Counted from the stretch's first letter, positions 12,101 to 26,326 are shown. The stretch: 64,000 bases of DNA from Edolisoma coerulescens (GCA_013397115.1 VWZW01004119.1:1736342-1800341); one strand, 5' to 3'. Numbers and translations are program-made. The notes: generated by a model from the sequence alone, not told the origin.

Positions 12101-15100
12101 GTTCTGGCACAATCTGCAGGAGAAAACATATCTATTTTTCATTTTGCAATTATCAGAAAGATTAGAGGCTCCTATTTTTGCAGATTTTTGCAGGGGGAAT
12201 TTGACTGAATTGCTCAGAAGCTGATCCCTGAGTGTTTTTCTAAATCGCGTGTGTATAAACACATCCCGTGGTGACAGCCCTTTGCTCAGGGAGCAGCCTC
12301 ACCCAGATTCACCGTGACAGGAGGACCTTCCCCACTAAGAAGGACCAGCAAAGTGTAGCTCAGAGCATTTCCACGGCTCACCTCAAATTCCTGCACAAGT
12401 CCTGGACCCCTCTCTGCCTCTGGCATCAAATTCAGCTGCCTCCTAAATGTGCTGCAGCCTAATCCAGCTGCACTCTGAAACACTGTGCAGTGAGACTTAT
12501 GCAATCCTCTCATCCCTTCTGGCTCAAAATTGGGCTGGAAGGCAGAAATACAGAGAATAATGGCAGTGGAGCTTTTCTGAACAACAGGATATACGTAGAT
12601 TTGATTCTGGCAAAGAGTCGTGAGCTGTCAGGGTACAATTCACCACGTTCCTGTATTTGTTTCAATTTGCTTATGCATAATCTTGTCAAAGTGATTTTTT
12701 TCCCTCTCTAAGGCTGTTGCATGAATGGGAGCTTCAAAGTGGAGATCACAGAAAGTCAAACATGACTCGGTGTGTTCCATCTGGAAGCAGCAGCTCTGAC
12801 ACACACAGAGGGGAAAATGGAAACAAATGAAAACATCCTTCAGAGACGGTGTTTCTTCTGCATCAGGATCACTGGCTGTGTGATGCAAGGGATGATTTCT
12901 GAGATTTATTCACAGAGAGCAGAGAGAGCTTTGATATTGAATATACACAGGCTATGTGATTTTAACACTGAAAGTGCAAGGGAGCCGTGTACTTGGATTG
13001 TTCTGTGGGGGTTTTTAATAAATTAGGGCTTCATTATACTAATAAGTAAAGCAGATGCATGGGAGAAGGTGCTCTGTAATGAATGTAGAAGGCTCTGCTG
13101 TACATAACTTAGCAGAGCATTTGAAATGCTCTTTGACTTTCCCTTTGTGGATGCTCAGCTGCTTAATGTCAGGTATTTTTATACTCACAAGACAAAGCGA
13201 GCGCCTCTGTAGTGCCTCTTGCCTTGTTGTTTCAGAGACTTGCAGCATGACAGAAGGTTTCTTATTCCTTACTTTTGTCTTAGCTCCTTCCTAGAGCAGT
13301 TATCACAACTTGGGGACCTGATTGCCATCGAGTATCACCAGTCCCCTCTGTGTCTTCTGAGTGGGCACCAGACACTTCATCCATCTCCATCATTTTTCCT
13401 ACAAGCTTTACAAAGACCAGGCAGCAGTTCCCAAGTCCTCCCCGCCCAAGCAGAGAGAGCAGGGCATTGCCATGAGCCTGTAAAGCACAGATGGTTTAAT
13501 TCTTAACAAATCGAGAACTTTTATTACATCATTGGGGCTAATAACAGAAAAGACAATTAACCTTTCATCCTGGAAAGACTTTCCCTAAATAGCTGCAATA
13601 GATACAGTTCAGGACAAATAGGAATGTGCATGTATTGCGTGTGTGAAATTGTGCTGAACACAATTTCAGTGTGTTTTCATGTGCTGAGGCCTCTAGATGG
13701 GCTCAGGTTGGGGAAGGTGGTGGGGTTTTCCTTTTTCCAAAGCACAGAGCATTTGTAATCATCCTCTAGAAGGAAGGCAGTGTCATCTTCAGCTCCATAT
13801 CACCCATTCCCAGACTGAAATACTGAGGTATTCAGCATTGTTGATAAGTCATTTCTCTTTTACTTCTTTCTTTGTGCAGGTTCAAACAGTATTTACTGCT
13901 TCTCTAAACCAAGGTGCTCATAGGAAATCTAAACCTCTGCTGGGTTTTCTGCAGAGCATAAAACAATATCTGCAACAAACTTCTTCAGCATTACGTGCCC
14001 GAAAGCCTGGAAACAAGTCAGCTCCAGGGCTGACATGACAATCTCTCTGCCTTCCTCCACCTGGAAGTTTCTCTGTGTCTCTTCCTTCTGACTGATTTGT
14101 GGCAGAGCTGCTCCCAAGGATTGTTTTTTCAGGCTATTTTTTGGCCCATGTCAGCCTGTGGCTTCATTAAAAGCAGGACAGGCCTGGAGGGAGCAAAGGC
14201 TGAACCCCAAGCAGGCAGGTAACCAGAGTTAGAAAAACAGGAGACGATGGCATGGATGTTATTCCTCATCCAAAGGGTTCAGTCACTCTGTGTCTGACAA
14301 TCCTTTTCTTAAATCCCCCTGTCCCAAACCCAGCATCTTTTATCCTGGCACATGGGACCTGCAGAGCCCTCCACTCCTGCTCTGAATGTGGCTGGAATTG
14401 GTCTCTCTGGTGCCCATCAAAACTAAGGGATGTCCAAACACGAGAGAGAAAAGTGGTGGTGCTGTTGTGTGAGTTCCACATATGATAAAGTGTTTCAGAA
14501 ATAGATTCCATGTGAGCAGGAGGCAGCACAGCCCTGTAGATGCAGGTGAGAGCTGGTACTAGAGCCAAGCCCAGCTCAGAGCTTGTGACTTGGGAAAAAG
14601 TTTTGTCTAACAGGGGAAAAAAAGCTGAAGCAATCAGCACTGCAAAGTGCTGACTGGAAGAATAAACATTAAAGAGATAAAGCAGACCAGAAGGCAAAAG
14701 CAATCAGATTTGTAAAAGAGAGCAGATTCTGATTTTATCTTATGGAAATAAATGCAATAAAAGCTTTCTAACTGGAGTTGTATAAAGTTGCAAATTTTTT
14801 TTTATGCAATAGGAGAAAAATTGATGCCAGTGGTTCCTTTAATATTTTATGGAAATGCTTCAGCAAATAAATTGAAGTGTTTTTTTATTTGCAAACAGAA
14901 GGTAAATGGGACAACTGAAGCGCTTTTTTCTGAATTTTTTTTTTTTTCTCTATTAGATGGCTTCACCCTATGGTTGAGTAGCTTCTGCAAATAGTTTTTA
15001 GATACAATTTCAACATCATGAGCCAAGCCATCCCTGACCGTCCAGGAATGAATGTGTTAGGGGCTAGAAATGCTTGCTGCTGTTTCACCACAGAGCTGGA

Positions 15101-15668
15101 CTGAGCTCCTGAGCGTGGGCCATCACTCAGACCTGATGGCCAGCACTCAGATCCTCTCTTGGTGTCACTAATGCAAACTGAAGTAGAGTAAAAGTGCCAG
15201 AGGAACTGCAGCACATACAGGCGTAGATGGCTTTTCCTTTGAAAAGCAAGGGAGCCAGCACAATGCATTAAAGCAGTCATCTCCTTTTATCTGATAGCAG
15301 GGAAAAAAATTAACCCAACTAAAAATAGTCAGGGCATTTTGCCCTATGATCTCTTTTCATCCTATGGATCAATATGCCCCGAGCTTGCATCCCATACATA
15401 AACAGCTTTCATGGGGGAGATGACCTTGCTATGCAATAGATGGATCTTTAATCAACAGACCGTGGTGCAGTAGTGTGAGTAGGGTAGAAGGTAACAGAGT
15501 TTATAAATAACTGAATTCAATTAAATTCAAACTAAGATAAATCAGAAAATGTTTCTCCAAAACCTCAAGACTTAAACATCAAGAAGGCATTTTAGTGGCA
15601 TGGGAGAACTTTGTTGATTGTAGAAGCATTTTACCAAAAATTGGCGGTTGTTCAGCAACTATTCAGGA

Positions 15669-15728
15669 TTTGGACTCCATGATCCTTGTGGGACCCTTCC
15701 AACTCAGGACATTCTGTGGTTCTGTAAC
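15669..15728 (+). mobile_element. CR1: CR1 3' terminal fragment (about 60 bp)
   Basis: The sequence TTGGACTCCATGATCCTTGT, then GGGACCCTTCCAACTCAGGA and an ATTCTGTGGTTCTGT tail, matches the extreme 3' end of a CR1 LINE in sense orientation. Only the last 60 or so bases are present, as usual for CR1, which truncates at its 5' end during reverse transcription. A short plus-strand open frame (15595-15786) runs through it and is not a gene. Confidence 0.85.
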
Positions 15729-18700
15729 TTCTGAAGAAGGGGGACAGGACATGAAAAAGCACCTTCCTTTCCAAATTTACCACTGACAGGTGGAAGCTGG
15801 AGGGGCAGGAGGAGCACACAGCACACAGGGATTGTGATGTAATAAGAAACTTAGGGCTGGCTGTGAAACAACTCTTCACACTAAATACCTGTGCTATTTT
15901 AACATGTAAGGAAGGTTTGTACAGTTTTTATCCCTAAAATTAATAATAACTGGGGGCATCTCTTTCTCTTTATAGATCTATCTCTTGGTGGTTCTTTCAT
16001 CAGTAAAGTCCTGGTCATGGTGATCCTGATGAGTTGTCAGAGGAGCACTGAGACTGCCATGCATGATTTTGTACTTTGGTCGTTTGCTTGTCTGCAAAGA
16101 GAGTTGTACTTGGTTCTAAAATTAAGAAGGAGTGATCTTATATATTTTGAGATTTTATTACAAAAATGCAGGCTGGGTCCTAAATTAACAGAGAGATTAA
16201 ACATTATTTTATTCCCTTTTAATTTTTATTTCTTCATAATTAGGAAATAATTTTCTTTGGTAACATTTTTTTTTGTTGCTCAAAAAGTTCATAGGAGCTG
16301 TCAAGTTCTCTGTGTAAAAAGAAGAGGGCAGATAGGATCGAGATTCTTGTGCATGTGTACAACGTGTGGGATACGTAAAGGTATCTGCAGGTAAAAACCC
16401 TTCATGCATTTTTTCCTTCCTCTCTGCAAGACTGCACCAAGTTAGTGCAGCAAGTAAAAAACATTTGAAGTGGGGAAAACCTGAGTGTAATAAATACAAA
16501 AATTCTGCAGCAAGATGTGTTCAGTTCTAAATCACATCTGGAGTATTCCAGGGATGCTTTGTGAGGAAATACTGCTGGTTGAAAGAGGGAGATGTACTTC
16601 TCACACTGAGGCTGCTCCAAGGTGTGCTGCAGAAATGGTCCCAACGTCTGCAGTGCCAATCATGCTCCAGCATTCATCCCTGAGCTGAATTTCTGTGGTT
16701 TCCATGCTGCTGGAGAGTCACAAACTCCTTGTGATTCTCAGAGCATGACCCAGCCTGCCTGGGGAGGGGGACTGATTATTAACCCAGGCCATTCAGATGG
16801 CCAATTCAGTCCAGTCTGATGTGTGTTCTGTCACACTTGCTTAATTTAATTTCTGCCCTAGTATAAACTTTTATTAAAACTTCAATTTACAATTTTCGTA
16901 TTAGTTTTAAGCACAGTTCAAGGAAAAGATGTAAAGAATTAGAATTAGGTGCAATCTTTCGTGTCCTGATTTGATTTCTGCCAACAGGAGAGTTGCAAAG
17001 GAGAACAAACATCCGTGGAAGCACGGAATGCAAATTGCTCAGCACGCACAGAGTCCTGACACAAGCTGGGTGTTAATTTATTTAAACCTCATGATATTGT
17101 AATGAATTCAGGGTTTGCTTGGCTTTGAGGGAGAAACTGTGCATATATCAGGTAGCAGTAGGATATAACATTCAACTGCCTTTTCTGGCCTCTGCTATTG
17201 TAGATGAAGACTAAGCTGCTTCCTCCTTCACCCGTTGATAACAGCGGCAGAGCTCCTCGGGAGTGGGCTCAAATCCTTGTAGAACTGTGCCCTGGAAGGA
17301 AGGAAAGAAGGAAAGAAATCCATTATGTGGGGGAAACAGCATCCCTTCACTGTTGGGCATACTGTGTCTGTTCGATCAGGTGAATCGCAAACTCAGAGGA
17401 GGAGAGGCTGAACTATTTAAATTTTATAGCCATATAAATTATGGATGGAAATCGCTTCTGGAATAGGGCGAATTACAATTGCCGTGTTCAGACCCACCGT
17501 TCGTACGGCAGCTGATGGTTGAGTTTTGTGAGATGGTGATCACTGGTAATAGTTGCTAGTAATAACTTTATTTAAATTTCAGCAGTGCCCAGAGACATCA
17601 GCTGAGCTCAGAGCCACCATGGAAGTCTTTGCACAAACACCTGACAAGAGACCTTTGTAGCATTTTAGAGCAAGAGATAAGATTTGTTATTATTCGCATT
17701 TCAGAGATTTAGATCGAGCAATTTGGGAAATGGCTCCTGGGAAGTCTGAGACAGAGCACTGCACTACTGTTAGTAAGCATAGAGGAAATCCAGTTGACAC
17801 TTCGTTGTCTGCATTTGAACTATGCTGCCATTTTAAGTCATGCCTTTTCCACCTTTGCTATTTGGAAATATTTGGTGTTACAGTTCAATTAATGAAAAAC
17901 TTCTGTTCAAGTCCCTTGACAACTTTTTTCCCATGTTTTCAAAGTTCCATATATGTTAGTCCATAACCACTGTTCAAAGACAACCTCTTTTTACTTCATA
18001 TGCCTGTGTTATGGTTTGTTTTTTTTTCCTGGCATTATCTGTGAGTCCAGTACATAAATATTGAAGTTTTCAACCCCAAGTACATATAAGCAAAACAGGA
18101 GAATAATAAATATAACTATTAAATTATGCATGGCATAATAGTGTGCTAACCACTTTCATGTTCACCAAGTAAAGTAGAGGAAAACAATTTGTGTCTAAAC
18201 AAGGGCAGCATTTTTTACATTGTGGAGGTCACTGGAGCACATTGTTCTCATTAGATACACAGCAACCTCGGGAAGGAGTAGAATCCTAGATAAGCACAAG
18301 CAAATCTCTAATAGATAGTCTGGGAATGTGTCAGCTGATTTGTAAAATGTAAATGTTTTATGAGTAATAGGGTTTTAAAGCTGATTTTGATTAATGAAAT
18401 GCAATCTACTTATTCCTTCAGCAGTCAGCCTACAAACATCTATCCAGCTAATTAGTCTGTTTAGGTAAAGTATTAAATCTGCCTTTTGTTTAAAAATAGG
18501 GAAAAGAAAAACAGACCTGCTCTGGAAGGTACGTGCAGAAAGGAAAAACCTTCATTGGTGTGAATGACCTGATTAGAAAAGTACAGTAATTATATAAAAG
18601 TTTGCAAGACTTTGTAGTTCTAAACATACTGACAATTTCGATATCAGAAGTTAAATTATTAACTGGGAAAAATTGGGGCAAACAAAAATGATGTCTTTAT

Positions 18701-21700
18701 ATTTTGAAGACTTTTGCAGACCAAAGCAAGGATGGTTTTGTGAAATTAGCCGAGGTCATGAGTTTTACAACCAGTTTAGCCATCACTGAGGTAGACAAGG
18801 TCAGAAGGTCGAAGGAGTCCTTTCTTGTTTATGGGTTTAATTTGCATCCATGCCCTCAGTGCAATCAGTTATGGGTCTTGCGCACTATGACATTTGTGAA
18901 TTGGATTCCTGTGATGGTGCACTGGAGAAGATGCTTCCAAGTAGAACTTGCTGAAAATCTTTGACACAGAGGTTACCTGGGCAGGACCACTGGTTTTGAT
19001 TGCTCATGGTATTCTCAATGGGGATCATTAAAATGGATTGGACAGATTTTGTTTGTTCTGGTTTTACCATTCTGCCTAGTTCTGTTTTATCTTGGCTGTC
19101 CTGTTAAAACAAGCAGACTTAATTCTGAACATGTTCAGCTCCAGCATATTCCCAGGTATATTCACAGGTATCCAGTCACAAAACTGAAAACTGTAGGTGA
19201 TTAACACCAGTGCCTGGATAAACCACCTGCCCTTGGGTTATAATATTTACAAACCTCGATTAATAAATAAACAGTCTGAAGAAAAGAGGTAATGCCACAC
19301 CTGCTTTCTGTAGCCGTGTCCATCAAATCTGGCAACTGGAGGGCAGAGATGCTTTAAAAGGCAGCCAAGATGATACCTTAGCAAGGTTGAGAGAAGGGAG
19401 AGTGGCAAAGACAGTTGGAGAAGGCAAATGGAGGCTCATCTCATTCCCAAAAACACTTTAGTTCTCTGAAATAATGCACTGGTTGGGCTGTTCCATTGCA
19501 GTCCATGGCAGTGCCCTCTGAACCAGAGCTTGGAATAGAGCCTGAGGTTGGAAAGGTCAGACACATGCATAGGGTCATTTCTCAGCACTGAAACAGCATT
19601 GGAGATGTTAAAACACTTCAGAAAGGTTGTAGTTCATCTCATACCTGTTTGTCCACTGGTGATGAGTTGTAGTTCTCCTGCTTCACTGAACTGTGGATAA
19701 GTTTTTCTGTCTTCATGACAGCTCTTCTGCGGAAGGAAGGCTCAGTCCTTCATCAGTGCTAGAGGCTTTTTCTGCTGAGAATTTTCTCTGATTCCATTTC
19801 ACATCATCTCAAAAATAATCTGATTTTTTTCCTTAACAATATCTATTTTCTTTGTCAGTATTTTTTTCAGATATGTTGCAGATTCATCTCTTTCCTCTGT
19901 CCTCCTATTTCCCATTAATTCTCACAATAACATGCATTGATTGTTCTGTTCTGGTAGTGCCAAGATCACCATGGCAGTGCATCAACTATTTCCCTTAGGA
20001 AAGGCATTATTTCTTCCAGGAAGAGAAGAAAATAGGAAAAAAAAAGATATATTTCCATTATATTTCTAAAACAATCTAAATTATCTGCTTCAGTACATGT
20101 GTAGACAGTACAGTGGACTAAAGCCAAACCTGTTTTCTCTTGTTTCAGAGATTTTCCATTATTACACATCTTGATCATTTCTTTAAGTGAAGAAACTCCT
20201 GCAAGAAAACATCACACAGAATCCTTCTATTTCTCCATTTTGTGTGATCAGAAAGATTTGGTACATAAACACCATTTCATCCTGAAACTGTACTAATCCA
20301 CATATTATTAATATAAGTGTTTCCTCAATCCTGCTTAGGATGACTTTGGTAAAAGATCCTCTGGCTGTTACTCAACATGCTTATTCTGCTAATATTTTCT
20401 TGATTATCCCATTCTCTCTCTTTTGGATGAGAATTAGGATTCATTCTTCAACTACTCTGGAACCTTCTCAACCTTTCAAATATCCCAGGGGGATTTTTCA
20501 TAATTCCGTTACTGTTGCTCCACAGTTCTGGCTGTGAAAGCTGAGGCAAAGCTGCTTAGCAAATAAGTGAGCTCACTTTAGGGAAAAAAAAAAAAAAAAT
20601 TGCTGGATTCGCCAGGCTTTTATGTTTGACACATCAGTGCCACATGTCATCTTGCTGGGGTCTCCAGTTCCTTGGCTTCCCTGCAGTGTCTGCGTCAGCA
20701 AAGATGGGTTGTCAACCAAAAAGTGACACAAGCCACGGATCTTGCCCTTTGCTTTCTGCCGATGCATTTGTGAAGTCTTTTTTAGTGGGGTTTGCTATGT
20801 TTCTTGTGAGACGCTTTTAGCACTTACCCGGTTTAATACCCTCTGAGCATTCAAAAGACAGCAGCTTTACATCAGGAGAGGTTTATAACAAGTACAAGCA
20901 GTGAAATGTTGCCATCTTTCCACAGCGGAGTGGCAAGTCCTTGGACCAGGACAATGCCTGGAAGTCATTAGTGGGGATGGAAGTGGGAAAGCTGCTGGTT
21001 TCATTCCAAGCTTTCTGGCACGATGATACTACAAAGCCTCTGGCCACTGCCCCAACAACCTACAGGGTTTAGGCATTCGTATGTTCAAACAGAGCAACTG
21101 ATGCTGCCCAGAAATGCAGTGTCGTCCTGTGCAGATACAGAAATATGGGAATCCCAGGAATATACATGGAAACACAGAACAATCAAGGTCCATATGAAAA
21201 TTGAATCCCAACCAGCACACCTTGGTTGGTGGAGATCCCATCTGAAACACTGGGGTAAAAGAGCCTCCGCTGTGAGGCCACAGTTAGTTCATGTTGCTGC
21301 TTCATCACTAAAACTGCTGAATGCATTCATCATTGGGACACATGTGTTTTAAAAAATGGACAAATGCTTTTTACTGCGACACCATTAGCCCATTTTCAAA
21401 AGTCAAAATGGTTGTACGTTCTGTTAATGTGTTACTGGAATAAAATCATGCTGCACATTTAGGGCTGGCTTATGTGGAGAGCAGCCAATACTTGTAGCAT
21501 TGATTACGAGGTCTATGCCTAAGTAGTTCTCTTTCTGATTTATGAGCCAGGCATTATCATTCATTGAGTGACAGAGTAAGCTACTAGGTTTGTTAATTGG
21601 ACAATAAACCAGACTTTCATTCTCCTCTTCCAGTGTTTTTCATTAAAAAGAGACATATCTAACATTTAATGAAATGCTTAAATAAATAAATGGATACAGA

Positions 21701-24700
21701 AGTGTTGAATATAAACCCTTTGCTTGTTTCAAGAGTAGTGTACAGTGTGTTTATTAATTAGTCTGGCAAAGTGTAATTAAAGGGTTGTAAACTCCATGAG
21801 GAAGTTAACCAGCCTTGTAATAAATACCAATTTATAGGTATAGTAGGTCAGCTGGTATTAAGTAAAGAGGTAACCTGCATAGAAACTCATTTTTAGCAAG
21901 GAGACAATATAAATAAGTTATCATCATGAAAAATACAGCTGACCTTGCAGATTCAAAGGCAGCAGATTGCAATGTTTTCACAAGTTCATGTAGTTTTTTA
22001 TCTCCTAGCAACTGTATGTCATTTACATATTTTACCACATCGAACATCTTAAAGAGATTCTCTGATGGCTGGTGTCGGAAAAGAGTCATTGTAGTGTAGT
22101 TCCTGGAAGACTGTTGTTTTTCATAACTGTGCTTAATGTCTTTATGGGAGTCTCTGACGTGACATAAAAGGTTTCAGTGCAGGAATTCGATATTACAAGC
22201 ACTTTCAGATTTTTGTGGTGTTTACAAAAACACTGGGGTCTGAGTTCAAGAAGTGGCACATCTACAGCTGACATCAGTCTGAGAAACACCATTATAAAGT
22301 ACACACATATATATATAAATAAAATTATATATCCACCTCCTATATTTAAAAAGAAAGTGTAAGAATTTTCTTCATTAAGATTTTTCTTCATTAGTTCTGC
22401 TCATTAATTGCTTTATGGCTGCTTCAATTAGCACATGAGGCTCCCAGCAATGGCAAGGGAAGGATTCTGGGGCTGTGCTCTGGCACATGTAGTAATGTTT
22501 CTGCCTGAAGGATCAGACATGAATTATTATTTGTACAGAAAATCTTTTGTCCTTGTACCACTAATGGTAGTAGGTGGTGAAATTTCAGAAACCGGGACAA
22601 ATCCCAGGAAAATACTGGATGTAGAAGTAGGACCAAAGACATGAGGAGGACTGAGCATTTGTTGTTATATCATCAGTACAGTCTTCCCTTTGCTGTAGGT
22701 GGGAAGCAGAATGACTCCTTACAGGATCTGAGCTGCTGTGGTGAAGCGAGGGCAGGATAGAACCTCTCTCACTGTAGCACATGGAAAACCATTTGAATTA
22801 ATTTGAGCCTCATCAGCTGAGCCCATGAAATTACACGCACTCTGCTCACTTAGAGATAAATCTGACACAAGCAGCACTCGATGGCTAAAACTCAACTTCA
22901 CTCACAAAGAGAAATATTAAGGAATTAGAAAGCAGATCTTGTGTTTCCAGAAGTTTTTCTGATGGCTGAGGGCTGTAATCCTGGGCAAAGGAAACAGGAG
23001 AGTGAAGATACCAGTAGCAGAGTTGGTACCAGGTTGGCATCACCTGTAGAGAGCCAGGGACACAACTCCAGGTTCAGCTTCGTAGAGTGAAATGCAGGCG
23101 TTGAAATGCTGAGCTCTGGCTTTTCTCTCACTGGAGAGCTGGGCTGTCCTGCTGGAAATCACCCCAGCCTGATCCAGAATCACTCCTTACATGCTCTGTA
23201 ACCTAACAGTGAGCCCACGACATGAGCATGGCACCTGTTCTGCCATTAGGAGTTCAGCTGTGGTTGCTATAAATCACTCTTCGGCCCCACCAATTTTCTA
23301 TCAATGTAATTGATTGTGTGCTCGTTTCTCTCTCCCAGCAATTCTGTGTAATCAATTATAGCACCCCAGTCACAGCAGTTGCTTTGGGAAATTTGTGAAA
23401 TGACAGAGACCTCATGCAAGCTGTACAAAATTACCAATTATGGAACTGCACAATCTTTCCTGGGATGCCATAAAGTGTCGTTATTTACCCTAAAAGAGAA
23501 TGTCTAAACAGATCGGTTTCTCACCAAATGCCATTGCTCAGGGATCTGAAGAATATGGAAATGCCTGAGTTTAAATCATCTGTATGCCTGAAACAGCATA
23601 AGAAATTAGTTTCTTGAGCTATTTTTATGGGTTTTTTTTCCTACCTTACAGCTAAATCATGTATTATGGTGAATCATTAACTACTGACTTTTATAGTTAA
23701 TCCTTATGTAGCCTATTTTTACCTTTGAGGATATTTTTGAGATACAAGATTGTATAGACCATAAACACTCATCAGATAATGCAATTACCTGTTTCCAGCA
23801 TGTCCCCAAGTTTAGTCTTTCGCTGCAGAAAATACAGCGAGAGGCTGACCTTTATTTGTAGTGTGCTTTGTGCTGTTCTTTGATTCCTTCCACAGCCTCA
23901 CCTTCATGGGGAGTGATTTTCCCATCATTTGGGAGAGATACACAATTCAATTCCTGCTACACATAAAATCCCCGCCGGTTTGTGTGGACTGGAATAGCTC
24001 CATCTGCAATGCCAAGCACTCTGCATTCCCTCCCTGTCACCAGGGAGGGGACAAATCAGCTCCAACTGATTCCTGTCAGGATGAGATTGGAGGGACAAAC
24101 CTGTTTGCTCGCTACATTTCAATTGAGAACAGGCCTTTAAACTCCAATACAAGTTCTTCTGTAATTTCTTTGTATGGAAATGCAGATAATCAAATCTTTT
24201 TCTTGCCAGAGACAATGTAATTTTATGCTTTGATTTATTCTGAAGCATTTGATTCATAGTTATCCCTAGCCCCAAAGAGTCCTGTTGGAATTGAATAAAG
24301 CAGTGGATAACATCCCAATTAGAGCTTTCTGCGGGGAAATAAGATAAATAAGGGAAACTCTGCCAAAAAAGAGATCCTTGATGAAACCTGGGGCTCAAAG
24401 GTGTTTTAGCACATGTAACTCTTGGTGACAGTGACAAAATACAGATAAAACTGAGGATGTAAAGAGAAAAATATCTGGGTTTAACTCTGTGTGTGTATGA
24501 CTCAAACTATGGAGAGATGCAGAAGCCTCCATTGGCTCCATGTGAAGTCCATGGGTGTGGGATCTCCTGCTGCCAGCAGAAAATGCCTGGCATGGCCACA
24601 GGTTGAAGACAGGGTCTCCTTCTGAAATGGTTAGTACGATAAAATAAGAAAATAGTTTTGGAGAGCAGGAGTGAGACAGGTGATGGAGGGTGGTACCTTC

Positions 24701-25507
24701 ATACCTGGAAGTGGGGAACAAGGACAGCTGGGGCACAGCCTGGTCTGGTGCTCTCAGACCTCAGATTGCTCTGGGACCTGCCTGAGCTGTGGGAGGCACT
24801 TCATATAATGACAAAAATAATAATAAGATGCTTTGGGCAAGGAGGTTCATGCTAAAAATGGACAATGGCCTGTCCCTGCAGTGGGACAGGGCAGCAGTGA
24901 GGGGGAGCGATGACTGGCAGGGCCGTCGGTACTTTGCAAGACCATCAGGGGGGCAAGGGGGTTTTGAAGAGTTAATTTTGGCTTGTCACACATCAGACAG
25001 GTATCCAAATCCTGCTTAAATTTCTCCTGTCTTGTGCATAGAAGACTAAAAGGACCAATAAAAGTGTGCAGAAAGGTATAGCTGGGTTTTGATTGCCCCT
25101 TCTCAGGAACCTTTCAACGTTACTTACGACTCAGTTAATCCTCGTTCTTATATTCAGAAAGGCTTCACAATATTTTGATTTTTAAGGAAAGGGCAAAGAC
25201 CCTGTTGAGGTTCAGACAGGTGTACATTAATATTGAGTGATTTGATTTAGACTGACACTTTGAGATGCTTTGGTTAAACTTCAGCTCTCTGAAACAGAAT
25301 TATTTGTCTCCATTTTTCAAGGAAACGGTGGCAAAAATCAGACTTTACCTGGAAACTTTACAAGTATCTCTTCTTTCAGCTGAGTTTCTGGGGTTCATGT
25401 CTAGGGGATCAGAATTAATCTAGGTCTGTACATAAATGATATCTTTGTACCTCCTTCTCTGTGCCAATACCACCATGGTAGTCAGGGAGCCAAGGAAATG
25501 ATCTGTT
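15729..25507. other. Noncoding DNA, no gene recognised
   Basis: This is a long stretch without recognisable exons, RNA genes or repeats beyond a GGAA microsatellite and short TA tracts (for example 22303-22321). The longest frame is a 170-codon minus-strand frame (23925-24437), opposed by a 119-codon plus-strand frame (23861-24220). Neither shows a domain or signal I recognise. AT-rich blocks around 18000-18480 and 21480-21860 are plausible regulatory or ancient noncoding DNA, but nothing specific can be shown. Confidence 0.55.
17294..17318 (+). repeat. (GGAA)n imperfect microsatellite
   Basis: GGAA/GAAA tetranucleotide units are repeated over about 25 bases. ETS-type factors bind GGAA cores and such arrays can act as ETS-responsive elements in some systems, but this one is short and imperfect. 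Confidence 0.8.
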
Positions 25508-25517
25508 TAAGTCTATC

Positions 25518-25557
25518 AAAAAAAAAAAGAAATAAAAATAAATTAAAAAAAAAAGAG
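25518..25557. repeat. A-rich low-complexity tract
   Basis: Runs of A11 and A10 are separated by AT-rich spacers. No retroposed body was recognised immediately upstream, so a poly(A)-tail origin is not supported. Confidence 0.8.
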
Positions 25558-25625
25558 AATGTTTCAGCTGGGAGGGCTGCTGGATGTAGCTGCTTGCAGA
25601 GGACAGGAGTCTGGAGCTGGAGGCA

Positions 25626-25682
25626 GGGGCAGAGCAGGGCCATTGCAGGGATTGGGACTGGTGTGGGGTCAGGGATGTGGGG
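25626..25682 (+). other. Cluster of seven G-runs (G-quadruplex-prone)
   Basis: Runs of three or four G lie at 25626-25629, 25637-25639, 25648-25650, 25654-25656, 25665-25668, 25672-25674 and 25679-25682. Loops between neighbours are 3-8 bases, so several four-run combinations come close to the canonical quadruplex pattern, with one 8-base loop slightly over the usual limit of 7. The structure is inferred from spacing only. Confidence 0.45.
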
Positions 25683-26271
25683 TGAGAGGTGCTGGGTTCA
25701 CACCACCTGTGATGTGTGATGTGCAGAGATGCTAACTCACCTGTGTGTTGGTCTCCAGGTCTTGCTGGGCCAGTTCTCAAAAAGATAATAACTGGACCTA
25801 AATTATTGACTCATGCCGAAGGTGAAGTTTTAATCTTTTTCAGGTGGTGTATGTAAAACTAATAAAGAAGGTGAGTTTTGAGCTTAATTTACAGACAAGC
25901 ATCATGAGCACTTGTGTTGCCTTTTAAAGGTAAGGCAGGCAGCTCATTCTATACACAGATGCAGCAGCAAGGCTGGGAGTATTATGCAGTAGATGGTGGG
26001 TAATGATGCTTTAAGGGAGTGAATATAACATTTTTGAATTTTTCACAGCTCTCCTTTTTGTTCTTTGTGGACAGGAAAACAATTAGACCTGCAAAGCTCT
26101 GTGCTGAAGCTCTAGGATAAAGCGACATATCGAATGCCTTTTCTCACGGGGAGGTTGAAGCCTTGTGGGTAAACTTTTAAATAAACAGAAGATTTATTCA
26201 CAGTAGTTGGGTGCTTTTCTTCCAAAATGAAGGCATCCTTTTAATAAAAATTATCCAGTTCCTTCTTCCCC

Positions 26272-26326
26272 CGTGGGCTCTGGGGGTGTGTGTCCGCAGG
26301 GGCGAGCGCGGGGAGCGCGTTCCCGC
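26272..26326. promoter_or_regulatory. Very dense short CpG patch
   Basis: About eight CpG dinucleotides fall within roughly 55 bases (the core GGCGAGCGCGGGGAGCGCG lies near 26301-26319), in flanks that are AT-rich and CpG-poor. It is far shorter than a normal CpG island. It could be the remnant of an unmethylated regulatory element or a locally GC-rich insertion. No TATA box, exon or transcription start is recognised beside it. Confidence 0.3.

Larger units (their letters stand above)
8135..15668. other. Noncoding DNA, no gene recognised
   Basis: No exon, RNA gene or transposon was recognised. The segment is generally AT-rich, with slightly GC-richer patches near 10800-11150 and 12250-12470. 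Those patches carry opposing open frames on both strands, which argues against any one being real. The block 8690-8925 is unusually AT-rich and rich in ATTA/TAAT cores and is listed separately. Confidence 0.55.

Noticed and set aside
23925..24437. 170-codon open frame, minus strand
   Set aside because: Opposed by a 119-codon plus-strand frame, no recognised motif, and composition like neighbouring noncoding DNA.
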